Shown piece by piece: positions 35,949-49,100 of a stretch of 64,000 nt of DNA. The stretch's first letter is position 1; each line of letters opens with the position of its first letter. The stretch spans positions 53,208,652-53,272,651 of the forward strand of contig NC_052017.1 in assembly GCF_015832195.1 (NCBI RefSeq). Direction: 5' to 3'. The notes below the pieces were generated by a model that worked only from the letters and a program-made list of their open reading frames with translations, did not search any database and was not told the origin of the DNA. This DNA is from Motacilla alba alba (Eukaryota; Chordata; Aves; Passeriformes; Motacillidae). A program made the position numbers and the translations under genes.

Positions 35949-36644
35949 TCTTCCCTTCTCCCCTTTCCTTCTTTATACCTTGTGTGTAGTTTAGGAGCAC
36001 TGGCCTGATGGAAACTCCTTCAGAGACTCAAAGCTACAGACTATTGAATGTGTGTAGCTTTGCCCAGGACTGAAGAAATGTGTGAGTCTGCACTTAGCGT
36101 GTACACGTGAGCTGTTCTGCCTGGGAGGGCAGTCGAGGCAATCACAAAGGGTGTTAGTCTCCTAAACCATGAGTCCTCATCTGCTTTGGTGTGGATGAGG
36201 ATCTCTGCCCATGAGGCCATAGATAGATTCAGATAGAAAGCCTTTCTGATTTTCTAAGCATCAGGTTTCTTGTGAGGCATGTGCATTGTCCCCTCTCCTC
36301 TAGATCCTGTAAAGTGAACTCTAATGCCTTTGACATTTATGATGCTACAGTCACTTTTGATATGAAAGTCTTAAGTGGCCCTTTAAAATTGCATTGGAAA
36401 ATCCAAAAGACAGTTTATGTTTACTTTAGTGTTCTATTCCTGTCATGCCATTAGCATTCTGTACTCATTTTGTGCTGGAAGACTTTCATTCTTTGAAGCA
36501 AACAGAAAATATGAAGAAAAACATACTGAGCTTGTTTTTTTCTGAAATGGCTTACTCAGCCTTTATGTGGCCAGTAGTTTACAGCAATTTCTGTTTTTTC
36601 CACAGAGGCACTTCTGCTTTATATTTTATGAAAACATGTTTCTG

Positions 36645-36928
36645 GAAACAAGGGCCTGTAGTGACAGGGCAAGGGAGAATGCCTTTAAATTGTGAGAGAG
36701 TAAGTTTACATTGGATATTAGGGAGAAGCTCTTTACTGTGAGGGTGATGAGGCACTGGAACAGGTTGCCCAGAGAAGTTGTGGATGCACCATCCCAGGCA
36801 TTGTTCAAGGCCATGCTGGATGGGGCTTTCAGCAACCCAGACTAGTGGGGGGTGTCTGTGCCCTCGGGAGGAAAGTTGGAACTAGATGATCTTTGAGGTC
36901 CCTTCCAACCCAAACCATTCTGTGATTT
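36645..36928 (+). mobile_element. CR1 LINE 3' end, 5'-truncated (sense)
   Basis: The non-coding 3' tail of a CR1 element. It includes the phrases ggagaagctctttactgtga, gaggcactggaacaggttgc and ggtcccttccaacccaaacc, and ends in attctgtgattt, the CR1 terminal repeat. It is in the MPLKIP intron, in the same orientation as the gene. At about 284 bp it is a typical short truncated copy, less decayed than the other CR1 copies in the window. Confidence 0.95.
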
Positions 36929-39410
36929 GTCTTGGTTTCATTTCTCTTCTCCACTTAGAATTTACTTAGTGGTAATGTTTTATTCCTTACACTCAGCAGG
37001 AACTACTGAACTAGCTGCTAGCAGCAGCTACAGAATGGTGTGGATCAAAAATGGTTACAGAAAGTAAAAGAAATGCCACCCTTTAGAAATGGTACAGTTG
37101 TGGTTTTTGTGGTTTGTGCATATTGCAGTAGCTGTAATTCCATCAGGTGAAGCAAGCTGATAAAGGGAGTGACTGTCCCCAGTTTCAAGGCAATATTACT
37201 CTACTCAGTAACTTTTTAATGAATAGCACTAAAAGCTGTTGTTTTCTACTCCAAAGAGAGATTTGTTATCTAGAGAAAAAGTACTGAGAATAGATTGACT
37301 GGTTTTTTTTAAGGAAAGCTCATTGAGAAAATGCTGTTGGCATTAGTGACAACTAATAGAAAGTTTTTTAAGCTATCTTTGGTACCAGATAGTGCCTCTT
37401 GCACTGAATGGTTTCACTTGTACAGGTAGAGCTGATTTCCTTTCCCGCAGGTCTGTAATGTAAATAATCACATTTGGGTTTTCTTCCCTAAAAATAATTC
37501 ATAAAAAGCATATGATGACTAGTATTCTAAACTTAAATAATCTACATGCTTAAATTTAACATGGACTGAAGGCTGTCAATCTTGTATTACAGAATAATAT
37601 ATTTCCTATATTTCAAGAATGCTAAAATGTTAGTGTAGTGTCAGTGTTACAGATGACCTGCATCATACTGTAGTGAAATTAAAGATTATTAAATAAATCC
37701 ATACAAATGAGCCTTACCATTGAATTATTTTGCTCCTTCCCTGAACACTGCAGATCATTATGTCGCCTCATGTTTCTTTTGCCTTCTGCAGAATAAACAC
37801 AGCAATAAATGAGCTCCACATTCAGTCTGTTTTACAATGTCAAAGTTAAAAGGTCTTCATTAAATGTGGTTATTTTGGGATGGTGGGATTTTGTTTATTT
37901 AGGACAGAATGCACTGGGTACTGCTGTTTCACTACCAAATGTGAGTACCTAGCATAAGTGTCACTGTTGCTAGAGCATGTCAGCTTATTCTAGGAAACTC
38001 CACGCCCCTTAGAGAGTTTTTAGATGTATTCTGAAGTGATTCTCTGACCCTCATGGGGTTTGATACAGTATAGTAATTCACCACCTTTTAGAAATCCTTC
38101 TGTGTTGAGATCATCCTCTTAGCTACATAACCTACAAAGAATCATTAGAAACAAGCACTCTATAAATAAGACATCGATGTTCCCACACTTGATCATGTAT
38201 CCATTATCAAACTTCAGGAGCTCCTGAAAAGTTCTTGCTGCAAACACATCAACAAGTTCCTGCCACAGCACATTAGCAGAAAAAGGTTCAAGCTATTTGA
38301 GTGAAATCTATTCTTCTGGTTAAACATTGGATCTTTCACTTTATGGCAACCATATCTCAGTTTTGCTCAGAAATTGTTTTACGTGATCTATTTACATAGA
38401 TGTTGTTAGGGCTTACAAGTCAAATTCAAATACCATCACTGCTGATAAAAAATTCAGGGGTGGCTAGGTTGTGGGGGAAAGCAGCCATTAATCAAGTGCT
38501 TTTACCCTGTTTTACAAAATCTGATAACCAGATTCAAGGCATCCTGTTGCTCTTACCATACAGAATGCAATTGGCATGCTTGGAGATTGCTGTGTATCTG
38601 TAGAATGGGTTGCTTAACTTTGGTTAAAACAATTTAAATAAATACAGATTTAGATAGAACTTCACCTTTTAGAGGAGTGAATCTGAGGAGAACAACGGAT
38701 GATGGTAACAGGTGAAAATGATCATAGGAGCTCCTTCATGTCACAGCACTCTTTAAGCTGCAGACTTGTAGCAGCTTTACAGAAGCAATTGTTGTGATCC
38801 TTGATCTTAAAAAAAAAATCAAATATGAAAAGCTCCCTGCAAAAGCCAATACCCACTAAATTACTGATTACCACTGATATTGTATATAAAATTAAGTCAT
38901 TGGTTCTCAAATTTCACAGAACACTGGTTTGGTTAATAGAGGATTTTTTTCCCCCAATGAATTCCTTGTAGCTATTTGCATTATAGAATGCTGTGTTCAA
39001 TCTGTAAGTATTTAATATCTGACTTCTGCTCTTTTTAATACTCTAAACTCTTCCTCAGCCTCTAACTCCCTGTTTTGTTGTTCAGTTTTTTTTAGACATG
39101 TTGTTGACAGATTATGAAAAATAGCATGAGCTGCTTTTCTGCAGCTATATGCCAGAGTGATGTAAACAAGTATTTGGGAGAAGATTGTGGGTGGTGCTTT
39201 TTTCTTGTCCTGGTAAATCATCACTTATAAGTAAAATACATTAAAGTTAATATTTCATGAGGAAGATGCAATATGTAGTAACTAAAATTAATAATCAGCT
39301 TCAGAGCTCTACTACAGTAAAAGGAAACATTTAATTTTTTTTTTACATTTTTTTTCTTAGTTTGAATTAGACTATTAAATGTTTCTTTACCTGATGGTTT
39401 TCTTCCAAAG

Positions 39411-39614
39411 GGATCACCCAGGACATCTACTCCATTTGGTACAGCGCATGGCAGAGAGAAAAGAGTGTCTAATGATGTGGAAAACTATTACAGACCTTCA
39501 ATGCTTGAGGACCCATGGGCTGGCCTAGAGCCAGTGTCTGTTACAGACATAAACCAGCATTACAGCAGTGAGCAAACAACATGCACTGGTAAAAAAGGGA
39601 GGTATTTCAGCTAA
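39411..39614 (+). CDS. MPLKIP: MPLKIP (TTDN1) coding exon 2 (conserved C-terminus)
   Basis: A 204-bp terminal coding exon ending in TAA at 39612-39614, residues 119-185. It opens with [10 protein letters not shown], continues with [16 protein letters not shown], then the hallmark [13 protein letters not shown] (148-160), and ends TGKKGRYFS. This is the conserved core of the family and the part affected by many disease-associated truncations in people. Acceptor TCTTCCAAAG; phase 0, matching exon 1. The full predicted protein has 185 residues, against about 179 in human. The last residue is Ser where I recall Cys in mammals. Confidence 0.97.
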   Translation, partial: GSPRTSTPFGTAHGREKRVSNDVENYYRPSMLEDPWAGLEPVSVTDINQHYSSEQTTCTGKKGRYFS

Positions 39615-40040
39615 CACTTTTAAAGGCCAAATAATTCCATCTTGTCAGGAAAACTTTGGGACAGAATCTTTACACTTACACAAAATGAACAATAATCAAG
39701 ACCTTAGATAATACTTTTATTTCATCACATGTCCACCCTTTTATCCTACCTTTTTTTTATTGCATTGGATATTTTTATGTATGGGAGGCAAAAGGAGTGG
39801 TAGGAAAACTTACATTTCTGGCTATATGGAAGTGCCTACCAGCTCTGAAGAACAGTGTTCTTTAATCACCAGCGACTGATTTGTGACTGTTAAAACAAGT
39901 TTCCATATACTTACCTCTCCCATGCCAGATTGTTAGCCTTCTATTGTAAAGTCTTTTAGGAAGTGGTATTTTTTATGTTTCAACATTTTTAGATTGAAAA
40001 AACGTGGTAATAAAATAAAGTTTTGTAAATCCTTGTTTTG
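39615..40040 (+). other. Probable MPLKIP 3' UTR
   Basis: AT-rich sequence between the stop codon and a pair of overlapping polyadenylation signals. A T/G-rich stretch (ccttgttttgtaatg) follows them, as expected downstream of a cleavage site. Longer 3' UTR forms using a signal near 40875 are possible. Confidence 0.6.
40009..40019 (+). terminator. Candidate MPLKIP polyadenylation signal (two overlapping AATAAA)
   Basis: AATAAAATAAA gives hexamers at 40009-40014 and 40014-40019, about 395 nt after the MPLKIP stop, with a downstream T/G-rich element. This is the first canonical hexamer pair after the gene. Confidence 0.6.
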
Positions 40041-41520
40041 TAATGTATAAATAATATTTTAGGAGCTTTGTTAAGGTGAACACATTAACACAGTAATTCA
40101 CAACACGGAAATTAGGTGACTTCTTGTAAGTGTGCTTGTATGCTGTAGTTAACATCTGGTTTTGTGCATAATAATTTTTGTTAATTGCAGTGTAATGTGA
40201 AGTTGAAACATGACTTATAGCCATCTCAGGAAACAAATGTATTGGTTTTGGAAATTTTGATTTGTTGAGCAAACTCAAGTCACAAACTTAATTCTGGAAT
40301 TATTTGCTTTTGTGTTTAAAAATATATATATCTGGATCAATATTAGAAATTTCTGGATTATAGTAACAAGTCTGTTCATTGACAATTTAAGTCTAAAGAA
40401 TGCATAAAACGTCAAACTTAAGTATTAATGCAAATGTTCTTTCTGGATGCACCTGCTAGAGTAGTACAGAATGAGTGACAGTTTTTGTTACACAGTTGAC
40501 ATTAGTACATGCATTACATGCATAGCATCTTTTTTTAATCCATTTGATATTTTTCAATTATTTTTTTTTAATTTAGAGCAGGCATCATTGCCAGGAGAAT
40601 TGTTTTGTGTGTGTACATGCTATATTTTTATAATGAAGAGGAAAGCAATGCTTTGGGGTTTTTTTAGAGCTTGTTTTTACATGGAAGATCCATGCTTAAA
40701 TCCTGGAGTGAATATCATATTTTAGAGTAAAAAAGACATAGTTCCAGCTGCAGGCATGTTCTTAACTTGCCATGTTAAGCCTGCAGTAGTTAGATAAATT
40801 TCTTGTTGAACATGCTAGTATTTGTTTGTTGATCTTGGCTTTTAAGTCAAGGTAGAGTGTAAAAACTTCGTTAAATAAAACCATTAGTTTAGTTTCCAAA
40901 ATACATGTGTTCTTTTAAGCTTCTTATGCACTCAAAACATATTTTTGTAGTCCTGAGGCACAATTAGGTAGAACAGCACAGGAAATCCCATTAAAGTGTT
41001 CTTTGTAACTTGTCTTTTGCTGAGGTAGAATAGTCCTCTGTACTCTTTATCTGTTTCAGCATAAGATGTGTTAGGTTAATACTGCCTTCAGGAACAACTT
41101 CAAACTGTAAGGGGAGCTTAATATGTTCAAATGTTCTGAGTCTCTTGTATTCTTAGGACCACAATCTAAAGTGTGTCACCCGTGTCTTCCCCCGGTTCAC
41201 CCTATTATTTTAGTATTATATCTAAAAAGGCTGCCTCAAGAACTGAGAACATAATGCCTGCTGGATATCAAGAATGTTTAAATCTTCATCCCAGAGTCAA
41301 AAAATGGTGCCTTAAATGGCAGCTATCAGTATTGTTATCTTTAATAGGTACCAGCTAAACTAAGATGATTTGATAAGTTTTAGAATTTATGCATAAGTTA
41401 TTCAGCATCATTGTGAAAATTGAAGTATAAATTTTTCTTTCCTTTTTTGTTTTTTAAACCTTCTCAGGTGCTGTTAAGCTCACGGGAAAAAAAAAAAGTT
41501 GCAGTGTGCTTAATCAAGTG

Positions 41521-41620
41521 CCCTGTTTCGTTGCCATTTCCCATGTAATTGAAATGCAATTTATTTTTTGCCCTGTTTCGTTGCCATTTCCCATGTAATT
41601 GAAATGCAATTTATTTTTTG
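41521..41620. repeat. Perfect tandem duplication, 2 x 50 bp
   Basis: The unit beginning ccctgtttcgttgccatttc and ending tttattttttg occurs twice, at 41521-41570 and 41571-41620, with no mismatch. Perfect identity in neutral sequence implies either a recent duplication or an assembly artefact. Confidence 0.97.
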
Positions 41621-43045
41621 CAATATTTGGTGATCTTGGAGAAACAAATATGATTTTATTTAAGAGAGTGAATCCATGATGTGTTCTCAGTTAGATGTGG
41701 TAAGAGTCTGGTTTTGGAAGGGAGAAAGGAAAGATAGGGGATTCCTGAGAGAAAAGAGACTGTTAGAGGTAGGACTTCTTACAGAGTAGCCAGCATCACC
41801 TGCCCTTGCACATTGCAAAGATGGATTTTTCCACTTTGGCATTGCAGTTGACCCAGGCATCAAAGCCAGACTCCTCTGGTAATAACTGTTAAGTTCTGGA
41901 ACCAGGTATCAGACACCAGTGAAGGTAAATGTTCCAGAAAGAAAACTGAGGAAATAATTTTGAAACACTGTTTAATCCTTGCAGACCTTCCACTATGTCG
42001 TCTGTTAAATTGCTGCTTCAGTGCACTTCAGGATATGACTCAACAGTTTTAAGTACATCATACTGCTAAAGGCTACAGTCACTTGGTCAAGAATCAGCAC
42101 CAAAAACTTTAAAATTATTCACCTTTCTGGCTTATGGGAGAAATTCTGTAATTACAGTAAAATTTGAATATGTTATTGTTGGAGAGCTGTAAAATGCATG
42201 AACACCTGTTCAGAACTATAAATATAATGTTCTTAAAGACAATTAAAGCTTTGCCTTTTTGCCATGATATCTATGAAGCTTAAGAACATACCTCCTCACC
42301 AGTTTGTGGGGTTTTGTTTACCATTTGGCAAACATCTGATGGAAAGAGGATATATCACTTCCTCATTTGTCAGTGAAGCCACTTCAGAGTACCACTACGA
42401 CTCTGGAAATAGCATGTGATGATAAAATGTAAAGCACAAAATACATCATTTTTTCATGAGCCCGTGAAACAAAATAGTGCTTATGTCTTGTTAATGAAGG
42501 GATTCCTCTGTAATGAACACAATATGTGGGCATTGCTCCTTCTTCAACAGACTTCATAGATTTGAAGGTAAGTTAGCTTCTTTTTCATAAGTTCATACAC
42601 TTAACCATTCTGTTTCGTTTGCCTTGTGTTTGTCTGTCAAGTCCATTTGACTTTCTCTTCAGTTGTTGTAAAGAAGTGTAACTCATGACTGGATTTTAAA
42701 TTTCATCAGCATCTTCTGCAGTAAAGTCACAGGTGAATTCCACTGCCCTTTTTTTACTCATCTGTGGCTGTTGAACAGAACAGGCTGTTGTTCTGAATTA
42801 GTCATGTAAACATTTGTATGCACAAATGGAACTCCTGCAGCTAAAAGGGGTCATACCAGTACAGTTCCAGAGCAAACTTTTTAATGCTGCCAACAATCCT
42901 GCTATTATAATCTGCACCAGAAATCTGCATGTACTACCCTGCTTCTGCGTAGCAGTAACCATGCTGTTTGATGCTGTGTTAAACTGCACTTAAACCTGGT
43001 ACCCATATGTATTTTGCCACAGTCTAATTGCTGTGTATTCAAGGT

Positions 43046-43110
43046 AGTTAAAAGCTGTTACTGTAGAGTCAATAGGTTCAAATCCTTGTTGTATGTATGA
43101 GGAAATTCCT
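43046..43110 (+). repeat. Possible tRNA-derived SINE (MIR-like) remnant
   Basis: The order ggtagttaaaagc, then about 15 bp, then gtagagtca and ggttcaaatcc resembles the A-box/B-box arrangement of a MIR or other tRNA-derived SINE head. GGTTCAAATCC is a near-perfect B box. It does not fold as an intact tRNA. The remnant is short and the assignment tentative. Confidence 0.35.
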
Positions 43111-46100
43111 ATGAGTTCAAACTGCTGAACATGATGTCAATGGAAATGTTAGTATACCACTAAAGGGAAGAACAAAACCTCTTTCACACTGATGGCAAAT
43201 GATTCTATTTTCAAGCATCACAGAGCTGCTGTTAAAACAAGGGAAGAGGAATCAAGCTAGTTGACAGCATCTGTGGATGACTGCACAGCAGAAAGTACAA
43301 ATAACAGGGCTGACATAAGCTTTAAAAAGCACTGATTGCCAGCTTGGGAGTAGTATCATCAATAATTGGATTGTAAGTAGCAATTCCAGTGTTCTTAAAT
43401 CAAACCACCACCTCCTGTGGCTTTATGAAGATTTTTTGGTTAATGTAAAAGGCTTTGAGCTATATTCCCTTAATAGATGTTGGAAATTAATGTTACTATT
43501 CCTGCAGTTAAGTTTGCAGAAGAGACTGTCTTCATCACTTGTCTGTGAAGTTTCGTTTCTTTGCCTTTTTTTTTTTTTTTTAAGCTAAGAAAAAACAGGA
43601 TTTGAAAATTTCAGGGATTGTAACAAAGATAAAAGGGAGAATTAACATGTGCAAATGGTCCAAGAGTACAACTTGAGTTAATAACTATAAGAAAGCACTG
43701 AGAATCTATCAATTACTTGGCATTGCACTTTCCTAAGGCTGTTTCCCTTGTCTGTAATTTTTAATAGCCTCCTGATTCCTGTGGCAATTAAATTACACTA
43801 AGGAAAATTACTGGGTTGCTAATTTCCACGTGTTGGAGAGCTGTTTGCGCACTATGGGCAACAGGTTAAGAAACTGTGATAACTGTTTGCAAATGAATGA
43901 GCTGCCAAATTGTGTCCCTGTTGGAACTGAAAACACCTCACACTGCCAGCAGCGTTCCTGTACTTAGAATAGTTTCTAAAATAAAATACCAAGCACGCAG
44001 AAAGCTTGTGCAAAGAACCTTTGAATCTGTGTTTTCAAGGTACCTGTTGCATCTGGTTGTATTTTCTGATGGTATTTCATTTCCTCTCGCAGCAATTGCT
44101 GCATGTTTTATACATTGGCTGTCCTGTAGACTGTCATCCTCATTGCTGTGACATGAGGAAGAAATAGTTACTGTCTGTACTTTGTGAATGTACTACTAGT
44201 AACAGCCCAGTTTAGTTTCTCTCTGCTATTAGATCATCCCAGTACACATTAACCAAATCTCTATGGTCTTACAGCTTTCATAGTAGATTCTAGTACATTA
44301 TTAAACATATCTACAAGGCTTTGTGTACTTTATATTTTAAGCAAACAGTTTAAAGGGACCTACCAAAAGTGGTTGTTTAACACACACAGCCCCACCTAAC
44401 TCTATCCAGAGAAATAACTTAGACAGTCTTACCCTTATTTCTCCTCTCCGGAGAGTTTTCAGTTGTCTCTTTACTCCCCTCCCCCTTTTTTTTTCAGTAC
44501 TGTCCATACAGCGGCCATAAGTCTAGGCTCTTCTGCCTTGCTTTTCCATGGAAATAAGCATACCCTCCCTACACTTTCCATTGGAATAGGTTCACTCCAC
44601 CCTTCAGGGCTCTGCTGGAGGGTTTGATGGAATCAGTGTCATCCAACCACCCAGCACATTCAGTCCCTACAGGTCCTGTTTACATTGCTGGAGATGACAG
44701 TATTATGACAGCAAGTAAAGTCACACAGATCTCTGCTGACTCATCTAAATGAGCCTGCACTGGTTGAGTGGTGGACTTTGTAGTCAGATGTGCAGTGGTA
44801 ACAGTAAAACACAGACATGACCTTGCCATAGTGGCCACCCTTCAGATTTAAAAAAAGCCACTACTGAACATGCAGACAAGTGGTGCTCAAATCTGTGTTA
44901 AACATTGCAAATTTAGCAACAATAAACAGGCAAAGTCACTCTAAAAAGACAACAGAAAAAGTGTGTAAGAAGAAGGCACAGGGAAAGTGTTGCATTGATT
45001 CCAGTTCTTTCTGGTAGCTTCCCAACACAACCATCTCTTAAATACTTATATTTCCACTAAGGATAGCCTCATTGATTAGTACACCAAGTTGAATGGAGGA
45101 AAACTATCTCATGAAAGCAAAAAAATCTTGCTCCAGCAGCCACAGGATGTATTACTGTTTTTAAATCCATGAATGACAAGAAAGCAGATATGCATTTCTG
45201 AGAGAAGTGAGTTTGGTGGACAGCAGAAATCAAAAGGTTGTCTGCCTAGGGACCTTTCCTATTCAATATACTTAATTATTTACTGCCAATAATCATTTAC
45301 TGCCAGTTTGAAAAGATAACTTCAGTCCAGTGCTAGTTATTTCAGTGCTAAATTCTACTTAGACGCTTTTGAACAGCCCGAAGATCTGCTACAGAGCAAC
45401 TCCTTTCAGTCTTGAAACCTTTCAATGAGCAGAAGGAAAAAGCAAGTTTCTGGTGTCATTCTAACTGTATTAATATATCAGAGAAAAACAGCAGAAACAC
45501 ATCTAGTCAAAGCATATGGCTTTAACAGCAACTAGTCTATTTCTAGGTAAGCATCCTAAAATAAATAATCCAGTTTCAGGCCTGGCAAAGATCATCCGTT
45601 CAGCCAACTTGCCCCTCCAGCATCTCCTGGCATGGAGACAATGCAGTGAAAGGGTCTGCACCTTCAAAAACACACCATTTGCAGGAGTCGTTCTCAGTCA
45701 TTTGTAATATCAGAAAGCGTCAGAACAGAACATGGGCAAGAGTCCAGAACATGTTAAAAGTGTCCCCATAAGTGACACAAAAGCGTAGAAGGCTGAAGAA
45801 AGGTAAGACCTGCATTCATTCCCTCACTGTTTCTTCACAGGCTCCACAACATTGTGGCCAAGCCCTGCAGTTTCTCTGGAGTCACTTTCCACAAGTAATT
45901 CCCAATATTCTTTCTGTGGCTGACATTTCAGTTGAACGAGATATTTCTCTCTTAAAAGACTTCCACTCTTTTGTGACTTAAGCCATCCATAAATTATTTT
46001 TTTATTCCTAATGTATTGATTTATTATAAAATAAACATTTAATTATTATTCAGAGCTATGTGTACCACAAGATTTTTCGATTCTGAGCTACCACTGTTTG

Positions 46101-49100
46101 CCTAGTTCTGACAAAGCAAATACAAGTGTTTTCAAATCATACAGATTAAGATTGAATAGTTTAAAATGTGTTTCAAACTAAGCTTGCTGATGGCTAGAGC
46201 AAGAAAGTTAATTCCAGTGAGCTTTTCTAACAGTGAATCTTAGAACTGCCTGTGACCATCTTTTTTATAACTATGTTGTTGTTGCATCAATTGCAAAGCA
46301 ATTTACAAAGGTACTTCAATCTATAACATGTCTGCTGCTTTTTCTGCCTGCAGTTTTCACACTCCTGCTTCATTATTTTTGTCCTGAGGTCCTGTTGAAT
46401 TTTTGTTTATTTCTTTTTACTAGTTGCAAGTTTTAAGGATCTTTCAAAATGGTGAAGAAAAGTTGGTTTTAAAGTTCCACGTAGTATCTATACATATTGA
46501 GTCCCAAAGAGTGAGTGAAATGAATAACTTGTATGATTCTAGTTGTGAAGAGGTATGGAATTCAGACCTTTTCAGTATCCATAAACTAAAGCAGTAAGTG
46601 AAATACACTTTTTACTAAGAAATGCTTCATACATTTTGGTCAAATCCCAAATCTCATTGACAATCAGTTGGTGGTAGAAAGAATTATATCCTGTGAAATC
46701 CTGCACAATGTTATGTCTGAACCTCACCTGGCAAACACCAGTTTTGCTTAAACCACAACAAGGACACTTAATATTTAAAGATTTGTCTTTGTGGTATCCC
46801 AGGCGGAAAGAGTTAAAACAATTCACAGCTTTTTCTTGGAATTTCCCTCTCCCCTCCAGAGGGGTCTGTTCTGGAGTCATGTAAACGCAGACATCTGCTT
46901 GCTGTCACTCCATCCTTATTTTGAATTCATAAGAATAGAAAGAATCCCAGAGGGAGTTCCAGACCAGGCCACTTTCAGCCACCAGCCCTCCATGCCTTTA
47001 TCCAGTAAAAAGGCAGATGAAGTGCTGGGGCTCATACATATTTCATGAAACTTCTGGCTATGGTTTTTGTTAAACTTTGAAATTAATAATGCAATTCATT
47101 CTGTCTGAAAATAGTATCAAACCAAATTTATTTTTCATGTAGAAAGTGGAAAAAACTTTTATATACCTAAAATGTGTAAAGGAAATTGTGAAATTCAGTA
47201 AGCTTATGGTAAGAAGACCATTAAACTAGAGTTGCTGTCTTTAACAAAAAAAGTTTTCTAGGCAAAGTCTGGTATTTTAGTGGAAGTCTCTCCATCTCTT
47301 GTGCTTCTCTTTGGAGGTACAAACAACCTCTTTATATTTAGAAATCTAGAAATCGGCCCTCCTCTTTTTTATTACTTTTCCTCTCTGTTACACCAGGCAG
47401 GCAAGTGTGGAAGACCTGAGCAAATAGGAGAACAGTGATTCACAGTTGTAGAAAGAGCTTTAATCCCTATATCCTGCTAAACAGAAATTCACCTTACAGA
47501 TGTAAACATTACTTTTAATATAAAACTAAACCAACACATTAATTGTATTTCATTAAGTATCAAATCAGTCTATTGAGGAGACAACGTTATTAGTCCAACA
47601 TTTTGCATTTGGGAAAATGAATGAATAGCAAGACGAGATGTCTTGCTTAAGCCTTATTATTGTTTAGTGGCAGAAGAGAATCTGGTATTTTCTGCCCTCC
47701 CTATTGCATTCCCTAATCAATAACATTTTTAGAACAAGTTTCAAATGCATTGTCTTCCTATGAGGAGGGATGCCAGTAGAAAGTCAGCCATGCTTTCCAA
47801 CACATGGTAATGATATGTGGTAGCTGTTTAATTCTGTGAGAATCTCTCTCACTCTCTTCTATAACTGTTCATTAAATGTTCCAAATTCTGATAGAGCTCT
47901 GAAAAGAACTCCTTAATTTCTTCAAGCACCTTTCAAATCTATTGTAGAGAATAAAAATAGACTCAGAAACATTGCTCTTAACAAAAGAATAAGCATTTAA
48001 GGACTTTGAATAAATGAGAATTTCCATGATTTCTTTGATAACCTACATGTTTGTGTACTTCACAGCTCTCCAGGAGAGAGTCTTCCGTGGCCAAAATATG
48101 TATGCCAAATGATACATAATTTTTTTAATGGAAGGTGGTTTTATTAAAAACCACCAACATTATTTAAAAGGGAAATTCTGAGACTGGAGAATTAAATGGA
48201 AATCCCTGCTGAAGTTAACAGGGGTTCTGGTTTTCATCCTTAGTCTGAACTAAAATCTGCAATGACAGCAGGAACAATTTCAACCTAAGACAATAGTTTT
48301 AAGTTTTCATTCACAACACCATAGCAATGGAGGTCACAATCTCATTAGAAGAGAAATATTTACTCTATTGAATTTCACTGCATATGGGAATGATTTATGC
48401 TGTAATCAGAAGCATAGCCCCTTCCAGTAGAAGATTCTCAAGCAATTATTATGGAGCAAACCAATCTTTAGCTCACTAGGCATTAATTTAACAAGACTTT
48501 TTTTTTAATGACCAGTATCTTCATAACTGATCGATGTTTAATCTGGTGCAGCATCTGCTCTCTCAGTCTCCTGTGGTTCAGCTTTTCAAATTAATAAGTC
48601 AGAAAGCAAATTGTGACAGTATTATAAAATGTATTGTAATAAACTTTCCATGTTTCAGAACAGAAAAATAATCCACAAATTGATTTCCAGAGTTGAGATT
48701 ACAGGTCCTGAAGGGTTTTTTGGTTGGGGACTCTTTTTGGACAGGAGCTTTAAGTGACATCATCACATTCTAAAGCATAGAACTGTCACCATAATTATAA
48801 GTCATTTCATGCATTTTATTTTTTAAAAGCTACAGAAAATCAAGCCTAAAAATATTAATGCATTTCTAGTAGTGGTCAAGCTGTGCAAATGCTGAATTTA
48901 TATTTCAAGCAATATGCAATACTTCACATGATGTAGATGATGTTTTGCAAAACACAGGGTGTATAAGTGTTACAAACCTGATTTCTTGCTTTTTATGACT
49001 ACCTACAGAGTGCTTAATGACAACGTGAGGCAGCTTTTGCTTTCCCATTTTAGAACTGCTCTGAAGAACAGTAGGAGCTGCCAGCTTCCCCGGTGCACTT

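Larger units (their letters stand above)
33126..39410 (+). other. MPLKIP intron 1
   Basis: A 6.3-kb intron from GTACGG to TTCCAAAG. It contains an LTR-like element (34306-35948) and a CR1 3' end (36645-36928). The remaining AT-rich sequence shows nothing I can name. A short tandem repeat of ccctatccaca lies near 33590-33610. Confidence 0.85.

Noticed and set aside
36300..36620. Short plus-strand frames next to the CR1 3' end in the MPLKIP intron as an extra MPLKIP exon
   Set aside because: MPLKIP exons 1 and 2 join in phase 0 and already give a complete protein of the expected length.
43046..43110. Functional tRNA gene
   Set aside because: A B-box-like word is present, but the acceptor, D and anticodon stems do not form.
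46572..46880. 102-codon minus-strand frame with CPCC and several Cys/His residues, possibly a zinc finger
   Set aside because: The Cys/His spacing fits no zinc-finger class I know, and the sequence around it is ordinary AT-rich DNA.
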